Below, piece by piece: positions 1-7,335 of a DNA stretch of 64,000 nt. Made by a program: the position numbers and the translations under genes. This stretch comes from Mycobacterium lacus (lineage in GTDB: Bacteria; Actinomycetota; Actinomycetes; Mycobacteriales; Mycobacteriaceae). The notes under the pieces are model-generated. The model was given only the letters and a program-made list of their open reading frames with translations. It searched no databases and had not been told where the DNA came from. The stretch spans positions 2,675,952 to 2,739,951 of the forward strand of contig NZ_AP022581.1 of the NCBI RefSeq assembly GCF_010731535.1. The letters are read 5' to 3'. Numbering within the stretch: position 1 is the first letter of the stretch; each line of letters begins with the position of its first letter.

Positions 1-465
1 CTTCGGCAGCTCACCCAGGGCGTCGGTGATGTGATCGTGGCGCAGCTCGTAGCCCGGCCGGCTGACCCCGACGAACCGCGCCAAATCGAACAGCTCCTCC
101 CAGTCCTGCCACGACAGGATGGAGGCCAGCGCGTCGGCGCCGGTGATGAAGTACAGCTCGGAGCCCGGGTTGAGCGCCTGCAGATCCCGCAACGTGTCCT
201 TGGCGTAGGTGGGGCCACCGCGATCGATGTCGACCCGGCTCACCGAAAAGCGGGGATTGGACGCGGTGGCGATGACCGTCATCAGGTAGCGGTCCTCCGC
301 GGCGGAGACCTGTCGCTCCTTGAACCAGGGCTGGCCGCTGGGCACGAACACCACTTCGTCGAGGTGGAACCGGTTGGCCACCTCGCTGGCGGCAACCAGG
401 TGGCCGTAATGGATGGGGTCAAACGTCCCACCCATCACTCCTAGCCTGCGTTGGTGCTTTTGCAC
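1..465 (-). CDS. nadD: Nicotinate-mononucleotide adenylyltransferase, 5' part
   Basis: NadD adenylylates nicotinic acid mononucleotide to deamido-NAD in NAD synthesis. The 155 codons in the window start at GTG (465-463) and quickly reach the nucleotidyltransferase signature [11 protein letters not shown], the ATP-binding (H/T)xGH motif of the family. The reading frame is open to base 1; the C-terminal quarter, with the ISSTxxR motif, lies outside. An in-frame ATG at 435 would cut off residues just before the signature, so I prefer the GTG. It is divergent from the toxin-antitoxin pair, with 44 bp between starts. The family is about 210 residues long, so roughly 55 residues are missing off the edge. 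Confidence 0.95.
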   Translation of the reverse strand, partial: MQKHQRRLGVMGGTFDPIHYGHLVAASEVANRFHLDEVVFVPSGQPWFKERQVSAAEDRYLMTVIATASNPRFSVSRVDIDRGGPTYAKDTLRDLQALNPGSELYFITGADALASILSWQDWEELFDLARFVGVSRPGYELRHDHITDALGELPK

Positions 466-480
466 GATCTGCCAGCTTAC

Positions 481-510
481 TTGACCAGAAAAAACGGTAT
501 TGTTTAGGCA
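481..510 (+). promoter_or_regulatory. Probable leaderless promoter of the vapB-like gene
   Basis: A TATTGT -10 element (498-503) ends 6 nt before the ATG at 510, so transcription would start at the A of the start codon. A TTGACC hexamer lies at 481-486, closer than a usual -35. No Shine-Dalgarno sequence precedes the ATG, which agrees with leaderless translation, common for mycobacterial toxin-antitoxin operons. Inferred from spacing only. Confidence 0.5.
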
Positions 511-743
511 TGCGTGCAACCATTGATAAGGCAGGCAGATTGGTTATTCCTAAGCCATTGCGAGATCATCTCGGGCTCAGGCCGGGTGAAGTCGAGGTGA
601 CCGCCGACGGGGCAGCCCTGCGCGTCGAGCCCCTCGCCGGTGAGTCGCTCGATGAGCGGGACGGCCGCTTAGTGATACCCGCCGGCGGCGCGGAGATTGA
701 CGACGCGGTCGTGCGGACGCTGCGCGATGCCGGCCAGCGGTAG
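510..743 (+). CDS. vapB: VapB-type antitoxin, AbrB/SpoVT fold
   Basis: A 77-residue protein whose first ~45 residues form an AbrB/MazE swapped-hairpin DNA-binding domain: it opens with [13 protein letters not shown] and continues with LRPGEVEV, the standard beta-strand pattern. The C-terminal tail ([17 protein letters not shown]) is the expected toxin-neutralising segment. It overlaps the following PIN-domain gene by 17 bp (727-743), the usual arrangement of a vapBC operon. The antitoxin should bind its own promoter and inhibit the toxin. The numbered family to which it belongs cannot be told from the sequence alone. Confidence 0.88.
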   Translation: MRATIDKAGRLVIPKPLRDHLGLRPGEVEVTADGAALRVEPLAGESLDERDGRLVIPAGGAEIDDAVVRTLRDAGQR

Positions 744-1149
744 CACCGTGCTCGTAGACACGAGCGTCGCCGTCGCACTGGTGGTCGCCGATCACGACCA
801 CCACGAAGACACCTTCCAAGCGCTACGCGGTCGGACGCTCGGTCTTGCCGGCCACGCCGCGTTCGAAACCTTCTCCGTTCTCACCCGCTTGCCGCCGCCG
901 GCCCGCAGGACACCGGCGACCGTCGCCAAGCTGCTGACGCGCACCTTCCCAGAGACCAGATTCCTCGGCCCACGGGCGGCAACGTCGCTGCTGACCGGAC
1001 TCGGAGCCGCCGAAATCGCCGGTGGGGCGGTGTACGACGCGCTGGTCGGTGCGGTCGCAAACGAGCATCGACTACCCCTGGCAACTCGCGATCGGCGGGC
1101 GCTGGAGGTCTATCGCGCGCTGGAGGTGAACGTCGAGCTGCTGGCCTAA
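727..1149 (+). CDS. vapC: VapC-type PIN-domain toxin (ribonuclease)
   Basis: A 140-residue PIN-domain protein, the usual VapC length. The acidic metal-binding set is visible: Asp11 in VLVDTS, Glu47 in AFETFS, an Asp in VYDALVGAVA and a last Asp in LATRDRRA. VapC toxins cleave tRNA or rRNA when freed from their antitoxin. I chose the ATG at 727, inside the antitoxin gene; a GTG at 748 would remove the N-terminal strand up to VLVD. All catalytic positions are intact, so the toxin is probably functional. No matching pair sits beside nadD in M. tuberculosis as I remember it, so this is probably a local accessory insertion. Confidence 0.88.
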   Translation: MPASGSTVLVDTSVAVALVVADHDHHEDTFQALRGRTLGLAGHAAFETFSVLTRLPPPARRTPATVAKLLTRTFPETRFLGPRAATSLLTGLGAAEIAGGAVYDALVGAVANEHRLPLATRDRRALEVYRALEVNVELLA

Positions 1150-1195
1150 CGGCCGTTCCACCCCGGCGGTGCGCTCAGTCGTGTAAAAGGGGTCT

Positions 1196-2242
1196 GTGGA
1201 TAACTTGCCGATCGAATCAGCCGAGCCGACTCAATTGGTAAAGAACGCCATGATCCGGCGGTTCTATACCCGATCGGTGGTGGACGGCAAGGTCAGGCTG
1301 CCGGCCGTCCCGGGCATGATCGACGAGTACGTGACGATGTGTGACAACCTCTTCGCGGGTGTGGGCCGTAAGTTCTCCGCCGAAGAACTTGCTCACCTGA
1401 GATCGGTGCTCGAACGCCAGCTGGCGGCGGCGTACAAGACCTCCCCGCGCTCGAGCATCGTCATCTCGTTCAACGCCCCCATCGGACCTACCCTGCACTA
1501 CCAGGTCGACACCCAATGGTGGACGGTCGAGGCCGCCTACGAGAACTGGATCGATACCCGCGAGCCGCCGCTATTCGGCACCGAGCCCGACGCTCGCGTG
1601 TGGGCGCTGGCCAACGAGGCAGCCGATCCGACGATGCATCGAATCCTTGAGATCGGGGCGGGAACCGGGCGCAACGCCCTTCCCCTGGCACGCCGTGGAC
1701 ACCCGGTCGACGTGGTGGAGTTGACCCCGAAGTTCGCCGACATGATTCGATCCGACGCGCAAAAGGAGTCCCTCGATGTGCGCGTCATCGTGCGCGACGT
1801 CTTTTCGACCATGGACGATCTGCGCCGGGACTATCAGCTGATTGTGCTTTCCGAGGTGGTGTCGGATTTCCGGACCACGCAACAGTTGCGCGGCCTCTTC
1901 GAACTCGCCGCCCAGTGCCTGGCCCCCGGTGGGCGCTTGGTGTTCAACGCCTTTTTGACGCGGGGAGGCTACACACCCGACCAGGCGGCGCGTGAGTTCG
2001 GGCAGCAGGAGTACACGAGCATGTTCACCCGACACGAAATGTCGGCCGCGGGGGCGGGACTGCCCCTCGAACTCGTCGCCGATGACTCCGTATACGACTA
2101 CGAGAAGGCGCACTTGCCCGAAGGCGCCTGGCCGCAGACGAGCTGGTACGCCGATTGGGTCAGTGGCCTCGACGTATTCCCCGTCGAGCGGGAGATGAGC
2201 CCGATCGAGCTGCGCTGGCTCGTGTTCCGCAAAACGCGCTGA
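1196..2242 (+). CDS. SAM-dependent methyltransferase, substrate unknown
   Basis: A 348-residue protein with a class I methyltransferase core in the second half. Motif I is LEIGAGTGRN at residues 151-160, followed by an acidic strand end (VDVVELTPKF) and a post-I segment (VRVIVRDVFS). The first ~130 residues are a distinct region rich in aromatic residues (FYTRSVVDGKVRLP; HYQVDTQWWTVEAAYENW) that may bind the substrate or a partner. The start is GTG at 1196, 46 bp after the vapC stop. It converges with the VWA operon across a strong hairpin. I do not recognise the substrate; the family assignment is firm, the function is not. Confidence 0.8.
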   Translation: MDNLPIESAEPTQLVKNAMIRRFYTRSVVDGKVRLPAVPGMIDEYVTMCDNLFAGVGRKFSAEELAHLRSVLERQLAAAYKTSPRSSIVISFNAPIGPTLHYQVDTQWWTVEAAYENWIDTREPPLFGTEPDARVWALANEAADPTMHRILEIGAGTGRNALPLARRGHPVDVVELTPKFADMIRSDAQKESLDVRVIVRDVFSTMDDLRRDYQLIVLSEVVSDFRTTQQLRGLFELAAQCLAPGGRLVFNAFLTRGGYTPDQAAREFGQQEYTSMFTRHEMSAAGAGLPLELVADDSVYDYEKAHLPEGAWPQTSWYADWVSGLDVFPVEREMSPIELRWLVFRKTR

Positions 2243-2251
2243 AGGCGAGGT

Positions 2252-2307
2252 GAGCAGACGCAAAAGCCCCTATTTCGGGTCCGAAATAGGGGCTTTTGCG
2301 TCTGCTC
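2252..2307. terminator. Perfect 27-bp hairpin, bidirectional terminator
   Basis: Two arms of 27 bp (2252-2278 and 2281-2307) are exact reverse complements separated by only 2 nt. The left arm begins GAGCAGACGCAAAAGCCCC. It lies between the convergent methyltransferase and VWA-protein genes, 10 nt beyond each stop codon, so it can end transcription from both sides. The outer part of the arms recurs at other convergent gene ends in this window. Confidence 0.85.
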
Positions 2308-2317
2308 GCGCTAAGGC

Positions 2318-3757
2318 TCACACCGGCAGCAACTGGTCGATCACCGCGGCCAGCTGCTTGGCCGACCTGCATTCGTGCATGGTGATCACCTCTTGGTAGC
2401 GCGGCGCCGCCGAGTCGCCGCTGCCCCATAGGTGTTTGGGCTCGGGGTTGAGCCAGTGCGCGTGCCGGCTGGCGGTCACCATGTCGGCCAGCACGTCGGT
2501 GGCCGGGTTGCGGTAGTTGGTGCGGCCGTCACCCAGCACCAGCAGCGAGCTGCGCGGCGACAGCACACCCGGGAAGGCCTGCATGAACGAGACGAAGGCG
2601 TTGCCGTAGTCGGAATGACCGTCGCGGTTGAAAACGCCGGCCTCCCGGGTGATCCGCTGGATCGCCACGGCCAGGTCGGCCTCGGGGCCGAACATGTGGG
2701 TCACCTCGTCGGTGGTGTCGATGAAAGCGAACACCCGAACGCGCGAAAACTGTTGGCGCAGAGCGTGTACCAACAGCAGGGTGAAGTGGCTGAAGCCGGC
2801 GACGGAACCGGACACGTCGCACAGCACGACCAGTTCGGGGCGGGCCGGTCTCGGTTTGTTCAGCACGACGTCGATCGGCACGCCGCCGGTGGACATCGAC
2901 TTGCGCAGCGTCTTGCGCAGGTCGATCGATCCCGCGCGCGCGCGCCGCCGGCGCGCCGCCAGCCGGGTGGCCAGTGTGCGGGCCAGCGGGGCCACCACGC
3001 GGCGCATCTGGCGCAGCTGCTCACCGGATGCCCGCAGGAACTCGACATTCTCGGAAAGCTGTGGGATGCCGTACATCTGGACATGGTCGCGGCCGATCTG
3101 CTCGGCGGTGCGCCGCTTGGTCTCGGCATCGACCATCCTGCGCAGCTGCGCGATCTTCTGTGCGGCAAGCGCTTTGGCGATCTGCTCCTGGGTCACAGTG
3201 GGCTCGTCGCCGTAGGGGGCCAGCAGCCCGGCCAGCAGCTTGCCCTCCAGCTCGTCCAGCGCCATCGCCTTGAGCGCCTGATACGACGAGAACGACGGGC
3301 CGCGGCTGGAACTGTATTTGCCGTAGGCCTCGACGATCCGGGCGATCATCGCCGCCAACCGCTCGTCCATGTCGGCGAGGTCCTGGTTTTCGGTGAGCAA
3401 ATCCAGCAGCATCTGCCGCATCGCCTCGACATCGTCGGGTGGCACAGATCCGGGGGCCCCCTCCAGTTCGTCCAAGACCACCGCACGCTCCCCCGTCGCC
3501 GCGGGAAACCACAGGTCGAACATGGCGTCATAGGTGTCGCGGTGCTCGGGCCGGCGCAGCACCGCGCAGGCGATCCCCTCACGCAGCACCTCACGATCGC
3601 CCAACCCGAGCGTGGCCATCACCCGGCCGGCGTCCACCGTCTCGGATGGGCCGACCGAAATCCCGCTCCCGCGAAGCGCTTCCACAAACCCGACCAAGTG
3701 GCCGGGCAGCCCGTGCGGGGCGAGCGGCCGGGTGGGGCGGACCCGTCGTGTGGCCAT
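2318..3757 (-). CDS. CoxE-like VWA-domain protein, partner of MoxR ATPase
   Basis: A 479-residue protein with a C-terminal von Willebrand A domain (VWA/CoxE family). The MIDAS metal motif DVSGS is near residue 313, followed by the conserved FAFIDTTDEVT and LVLGDGRTNY segments. The N-terminal 300 residues are largely helical and charged. Proteins of this type work with MoxR AAA+ ATPases in metal insertion or assembly of multi-subunit enzymes. The ATG at 3757 shares one base with the moxR stop (TGATG), which indicates translational coupling. It corresponds to M. tuberculosis Rv2425c by order. The client enzyme is unknown. Confidence 0.85.
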   Translation of the reverse strand: MATRRVRPTRPLAPHGLPGHLVGFVEALRGSGISVGPSETVDAGRVMATLGLGDREVLREGIACAVLRRPEHRDTYDAMFDLWFPAATGERAVVLDELEGAPGSVPPDDVEAMRQMLLDLLTENQDLADMDERLAAMIARIVEAYGKYSSSRGPSFSSYQALKAMALDELEGKLLAGLLAPYGDEPTVTQEQIAKALAAQKIAQLRRMVDAETKRRTAEQIGRDHVQMYGIPQLSENVEFLRASGEQLRQMRRVVAPLARTLATRLAARRRRARAGSIDLRKTLRKSMSTGGVPIDVVLNKPRPARPELVVLCDVSGSVAGFSHFTLLLVHALRQQFSRVRVFAFIDTTDEVTHMFGPEADLAVAIQRITREAGVFNRDGHSDYGNAFVSFMQAFPGVLSPRSSLLVLGDGRTNYRNPATDVLADMVTASRHAHWLNPEPKHLWGSGDSAAPRYQEVITMHECRSAKQLAAVIDQLLPV

Positions 3758-4632
3758 CAGTTCAGCCGCAGTTCGCCGGCCGCGCGTTGCTGGTCGGATT
3801 GGTGCTTGAGGACGACGCCGAGCGTGGCGGCAACGACCGCGTCGTCGATGGTGTCGAGGCCCAGCGCCAGCAGCGTGCGGCCCCAGTCGATGGTCTCGGC
3901 GATGGACGGTAGCTTCTTGAGTTGCATCCCGCGCAGCACGCCGATGATGCGGACCAGCTCCTCGGCGAGGTGTTGGGGCAATTCGGGGACTCGCGACAAC
4001 AGGATGCGGCGTTCCAGGTCGGGGGTGGGGAAATCGATGTGCAGGAATAGGCAGCGGCGCTTGAGGGCCTCGGACAGCTCCCGGGTGGCGTTGGAGGTCA
4101 GCAGTACGAACGGCGCACGGGTTGCGGTCAGGGTGCCCAGTTCGGGGACGGTCACCGCGAAGTCGGACAGCACCTCCAGCAGCAGGCCCTCGATCTCGAT
4201 GTCGGCCTTGTCGGTTTCGTCGATCAGCAGCACCGTCGGCTCGGTGCGCCGGATGGCGGTCAGCAGCGGACGTTGCAGCAGGAACTCCTCGCTGAAGACG
4301 TCGGTCTTGGTGGCCTCCCAGTCGCCGGACCCCGCCTGGATCCGCAGGATCTGCTTGGCGTGGTTCCACTCGTAGAGGGCGCGCGCCTCGTCGACGCCCT
4401 CGTAGCACTGCAACCGGACCAGGCCGGAGCCGGTGGCCGCGGCGACAGCGCGGGCCAGTTCGGTCTTGCCGACGCCGGCGGGGCCCTCCACGAGCAGCGG
4501 CTTACCGAGCCGGTCGGCGAGGAAGACCGCCGTCGCGGTGGCGGTGTCCGGCAGGTAGCCGGTCTCGGCCAGCCGTCGCGAGACGTCGGCGATGTCGGCG
4601 AATAGCGGCACGGACCGCGCGGGCACGCTCAC
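3757..4632 (-). CDS. MoxR-family AAA+ ATPase
   Basis: A 291-residue AAA+ ATPase. Walker A is GPAGVGKT (residues 50-57), Walker B VLLIDE (134-139), and sensor 1 lies in FVLLTSNATRELSEAL. The RRCLFLHIDFPTP stretch is the typical MoxR sensor/arginine-finger region. MoxR ATPases act as chaperones with VWA-domain partners, here encoded immediately downstream with a one-base stop/start overlap. The start is GTG at 4632, with AGGAG about 10 nt before it. The gene follows proA by 26 bp and is probably co-transcribed with it. Confidence 0.9.
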   Translation of the reverse strand: MSVPARSVPLFADIADVSRRLAETGYLPDTATATAVFLADRLGKPLLVEGPAGVGKTELARAVAAATGSGLVRLQCYEGVDEARALYEWNHAKQILRIQAGSGDWEATKTDVFSEEFLLQRPLLTAIRRTEPTVLLIDETDKADIEIEGLLLEVLSDFAVTVPELGTLTATRAPFVLLTSNATRELSEALKRRCLFLHIDFPTPDLERRILLSRVPELPQHLAEELVRIIGVLRGMQLKKLPSIAETIDWGRTLLALGLDTIDDAVVAATLGVVLKHQSDQQRAAGELRLN

Positions 4633-4658
4633 GATGGAGTTCTCCTAATCAACGAGGG

Positions 4659-5906
4659 TCAGGCCGGGCGGATGTGGCCGTCGCCCCACACGATCCACTT
4701 GGTCGAGGTCAACTCCGGCAGTCCCATCGGGCCGCGGGCATGCAATTTCTGGGTGGAGATGCCGATCTCGGCGCCGAAGCCGAACTGCTCGCCGTCGGTG
4801 AACGCCGTCGACGCGTTGACCATCACGGCGGCGGCATCGACCTGTTCGGTAAACCGTTGGGCCGCAGCCAGATTGGTGGTCACGATGGCCTCGGTGTGAC
4901 CGGTGCCGTACTCGTTGATGTGGGCAATCGCGGCGTCCACGCCGTCGACCACCGCTACCGCGATATCCATCGCCAGGTATTCACGGCGCAGATCGTCCTC
5001 GTCGGGGTCCAGATGCACGGTGACACCGGAATCCTGCAGGACACCCAGCAGCCGGGGCATCGCCCGCTCGGCGATCGCCGCGTCGACCAACAGCGTCTCC
5101 GCGGCGTTGCACACGCTGGGGCGCCGGGTCTTGGAGTTCAGCAGCACCCGTTCGGCGACGTCCAGATCGGCGGCCTCGTGCACGTAGACGTGGCAGTTGC
5201 CGACGCCCGTCTCAATGGTGGGAACCTGCGCGTCGCGCACCACCGCGTCGATCAGGCCCGCTCCCCCGCGCGGAATCACCACGTCCACCAGGCCGCGGGC
5301 CTGGATCAGGTGGGTGACGGTGGATCGGTCGGCGGCCGACAGCAGCTGGACGGCGTCCGCGGGCAGCTCCTCGCTGACCAGCGCGGCGCGCAACACCGTG
5401 ACCAGGGCGTCGTTGGATCTCGCGGCCGAGGAGCTGCCGCGCAAGAGCGCGGCGTTTCCTGACTTGAGCGTCAGCCCGAAGGCGTCGACGGTGACGTTGG
5501 GCCGGCCCTCGTAGATCATCCCGACCACGCCGAGCGGGACACGCTGCTGGCGCAGCCGCAGTCCGTTGGGCAGGGTGTAGCCGCGCAGCACCTCGCCGAT
5601 CGGGTCCGGCAGCCCCGCGACCTGCCGCAGGCCGCCGGCGATGCCGTCGACGCGCTGTTGGCTGAGCGCCAGCCGGTCGAGCATCGCGGCGGGGGTGCCG
5701 GAAGCCCGTGCGGCATCGAGGTCTTCGGCGTTGGCGGCCAGGATCTGGTCGGCGTGGGCCAGGATCTGGTCGGCGGCGGCGTGCAGGGCGCGGTCTTTGA
5801 CGGCCGTCGGCAGCGAGGCCAGCCGGCGCGCCGCCACTCGCGCACGGCGGGCCGCGTCGTGCACCTCGTGACGCAGGTCGGGGGCCGATGGTGCGTGCAC
5901 ACTCAT
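4659..5906 (-). CDS. proA: Gamma-glutamyl phosphate reductase
   Basis: ProA reduces gamma-glutamyl phosphate to glutamate semialdehyde with NADPH, the second step of proline synthesis. The 415-residue product has the usual length, and the catalytic Cys lies in [13 protein letters not shown]. The family stretches [12 protein letters not shown] and [11 protein letters not shown] are clear. The ATG at 5906 gives MSVHAP. The upstream neighbour (MscS-like gene) ends only 19 bp before this start; in M. tuberculosis, oxyR'-ahpCD and a PPE/PE pair occupy this junction. proB is about 12 kb away. Confidence 0.96.
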   Translation of the reverse strand: MSVHAPSAPDLRHEVHDAARRARVAARRLASLPTAVKDRALHAAADQILAHADQILAANAEDLDAARASGTPAAMLDRLALSQQRVDGIAGGLRQVAGLPDPIGEVLRGYTLPNGLRLRQQRVPLGVVGMIYEGRPNVTVDAFGLTLKSGNAALLRGSSSAARSNDALVTVLRAALVSEELPADAVQLLSAADRSTVTHLIQARGLVDVVIPRGGAGLIDAVVRDAQVPTIETGVGNCHVYVHEAADLDVAERVLLNSKTRRPSVCNAAETLLVDAAIAERAMPRLLGVLQDSGVTVHLDPDEDDLRREYLAMDIAVAVVDGVDAAIAHINEYGTGHTEAIVTTNLAAAQRFTEQVDAAAVMVNASTAFTDGEQFGFGAEIGISTQKLHARGPMGLPELTSTKWIVWGDGHIRPA

Positions 5907-5925
5907 TCCCCCAGGGTATCGGGCT

Positions 5926-7335
5926 CTAGCTGACCGAGTAAGACGGCCCGCTCCTGGCCCGCTGCGCCTTGGTTTGCCGCTCGTCGATGAGCCGGCCCAG
6001 CTCTTGCAGCAGCACCGGTTTGCCCATGACCACCTGCTCGAGGTGTTCGCGATCGATCTCTAGCGCGGTCACCTCTTCCAACGCCACCGCGCCGGTGGGG
6101 TTGGGCTGCCGGGTCAGCGCGGTCACTCCCAGAAATGCGCCCTCGCTGAGCGTAGAAATCGGAACGACGCTGCCGTCCTCCGTCTTCGCCGTCAGGCGAA
6201 CGCTGCCCGCGATGATGAATGTCATTGCCTTGGGTACGACGCCCGCGTGCTGGACGATTTCGTCGGTGCCGTACCGCACCACCCTCGCGTAGGGGACCAG
6301 GGACTGCTGATCGGTGAGACTCAGCCGCAGCTCCGGACCCACCACCGTGCGCAAGGCGTCCCAGACGCGCTCGGTCGTCGAGAATTCGTCATCGGCCTCG
6401 TCGAGGTGAAGTCCCTCGCGTCGTGCGGCATACCAGACCCACGGCAAAAACGTCGCCTGCGCGGCCCCGTCGTCGGCGGGCGAGCGCAACCGGACCGTGG
6501 TGCGGTATTCGCCGCCGCCCAGGGCAACCGTCGACGGCGCTTCCCCGGGCTTGAGATGCGGTAGCGAGCCGGCAATCCTCGTCAGCATCGCACAAACCCT
6601 GTTGGGTGAGTCCGCGAGGGCGAATTTGGTTGTGATTGCGCACTTGTGCGAGCCGCCGGGCCGACTGAGGTTCGTGAAGGAGGTGGTGGCCAGCATCGAG
6701 TTCGGGGTGATCCGCAGCCCGGTTGGCGTCTCGATGTGCACGGCGCGCCAGTTCACCTCCACAACGCGTCCCCGCGCGGTGGGCGTGTCCAGCCAATCGT
6801 CGATCCGGAAGGGCTGTTCGAAGAGCATGAACAATCCCGACACGATCTGGCCGACGGAGTTTTGCAGCATCAGGCCGATGACCACCGACGTGACACCCAG
6901 CGCGGTGAACAGGCCACCGACGCGCACGCCCCAGATGTAGGACAGGATCATCGCCAGGCCGGTGCCGATCAACGCAAACCGCGCGACATCGAGGAATATC
7001 GCGGGCAGCCGCTTGCGCCAACTGTCTTCGGGCGCCCCCTGGAACACGGTGGCGTTGAGCCCGGACAACAGCAGCACCAGCACCATGAAGCCGAAAACGG
7101 TGGTCAGGATGCGCACCATGGCGTCTCCGGCCGGGATCTGCGCGGCCTTGACCAGAAGCAGCAGCAGCGCACCGAGGGGCAGGAGATAGTTGCGCAGCAG
7201 GCTCACCTGCCTGGCCAGGCGGCTGCTCCGGCGCACGAGCGTGTGGTGCAGCTCGGTGAGAAGGATCAGCCCGACGGGCAATCCGACCGCGATGCCGACT
7301 GCCCAGTAGAACCACGAGGCGTGGAATACGTTCAT
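5926..7335 (-). CDS. MscS-family channel with C-terminal CNB-like domain
   Basis: A 469-residue membrane protein. Hydrophobic segments lie near residues 8-27, 49-62, 73-95 and 115-135, with an MscS pore helix region at about 140-165 ([21 protein letters not shown]). A beta-rich MscS cytosolic part follows ([25 protein letters not shown]). Residues ~345-440 look like a cyclic-nucleotide-binding jelly roll. In its phosphate-binding cassette ([19 protein letters not shown]) the usual Glu and Arg are replaced (Val and Asn in my alignment), so classical cAMP binding is doubtful. The ATG at 7335 overlaps the cyclase stop as ATGA. It matches Rv2434c of M. tuberculosis by order and architecture. Confidence 0.88.
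   Translation of the reverse strand: MNVFHASWFYWAVGIAVGLPVGLILLTELHHTLVRRSSRLARQVSLLRNYLLPLGALLLLLVKAAQIPAGDAMVRILTTVFGFMVLVLLLSGLNATVFQGAPEDSWRKRLPAIFLDVARFALIGTGLAMILSYIWGVRVGGLFTALGVTSVVIGLMLQNSVGQIVSGLFMLFEQPFRIDDWLDTPTARGRVVEVNWRAVHIETPTGLRITPNSMLATTSFTNLSRPGGSHKCAITTKFALADSPNRVCAMLTRIAGSLPHLKPGEAPSTVALGGGEYRTTVRLRSPADDGAAQATFLPWVWYAARREGLHLDEADDEFSTTERVWDALRTVVGPELRLSLTDQQSLVPYARVVRYGTDEIVQHAGVVPKAMTFIIAGSVRLTAKTEDGSVVPISTLSEGAFLGVTALTRQPNPTGAVALEEVTALEIDREHLEQVVMGKPVLLQELGRLIDERQTKAQRARSGPSYSVS

Noticed and set aside
2432..4375. A 647-codon open frame on the + strand
   Set aside because: It is antisense to moxR and the VWA gene, both with clear domains and motifs. Its translation is rich in His, Gln and Arg, as expected for the complement of a high-GC gene.
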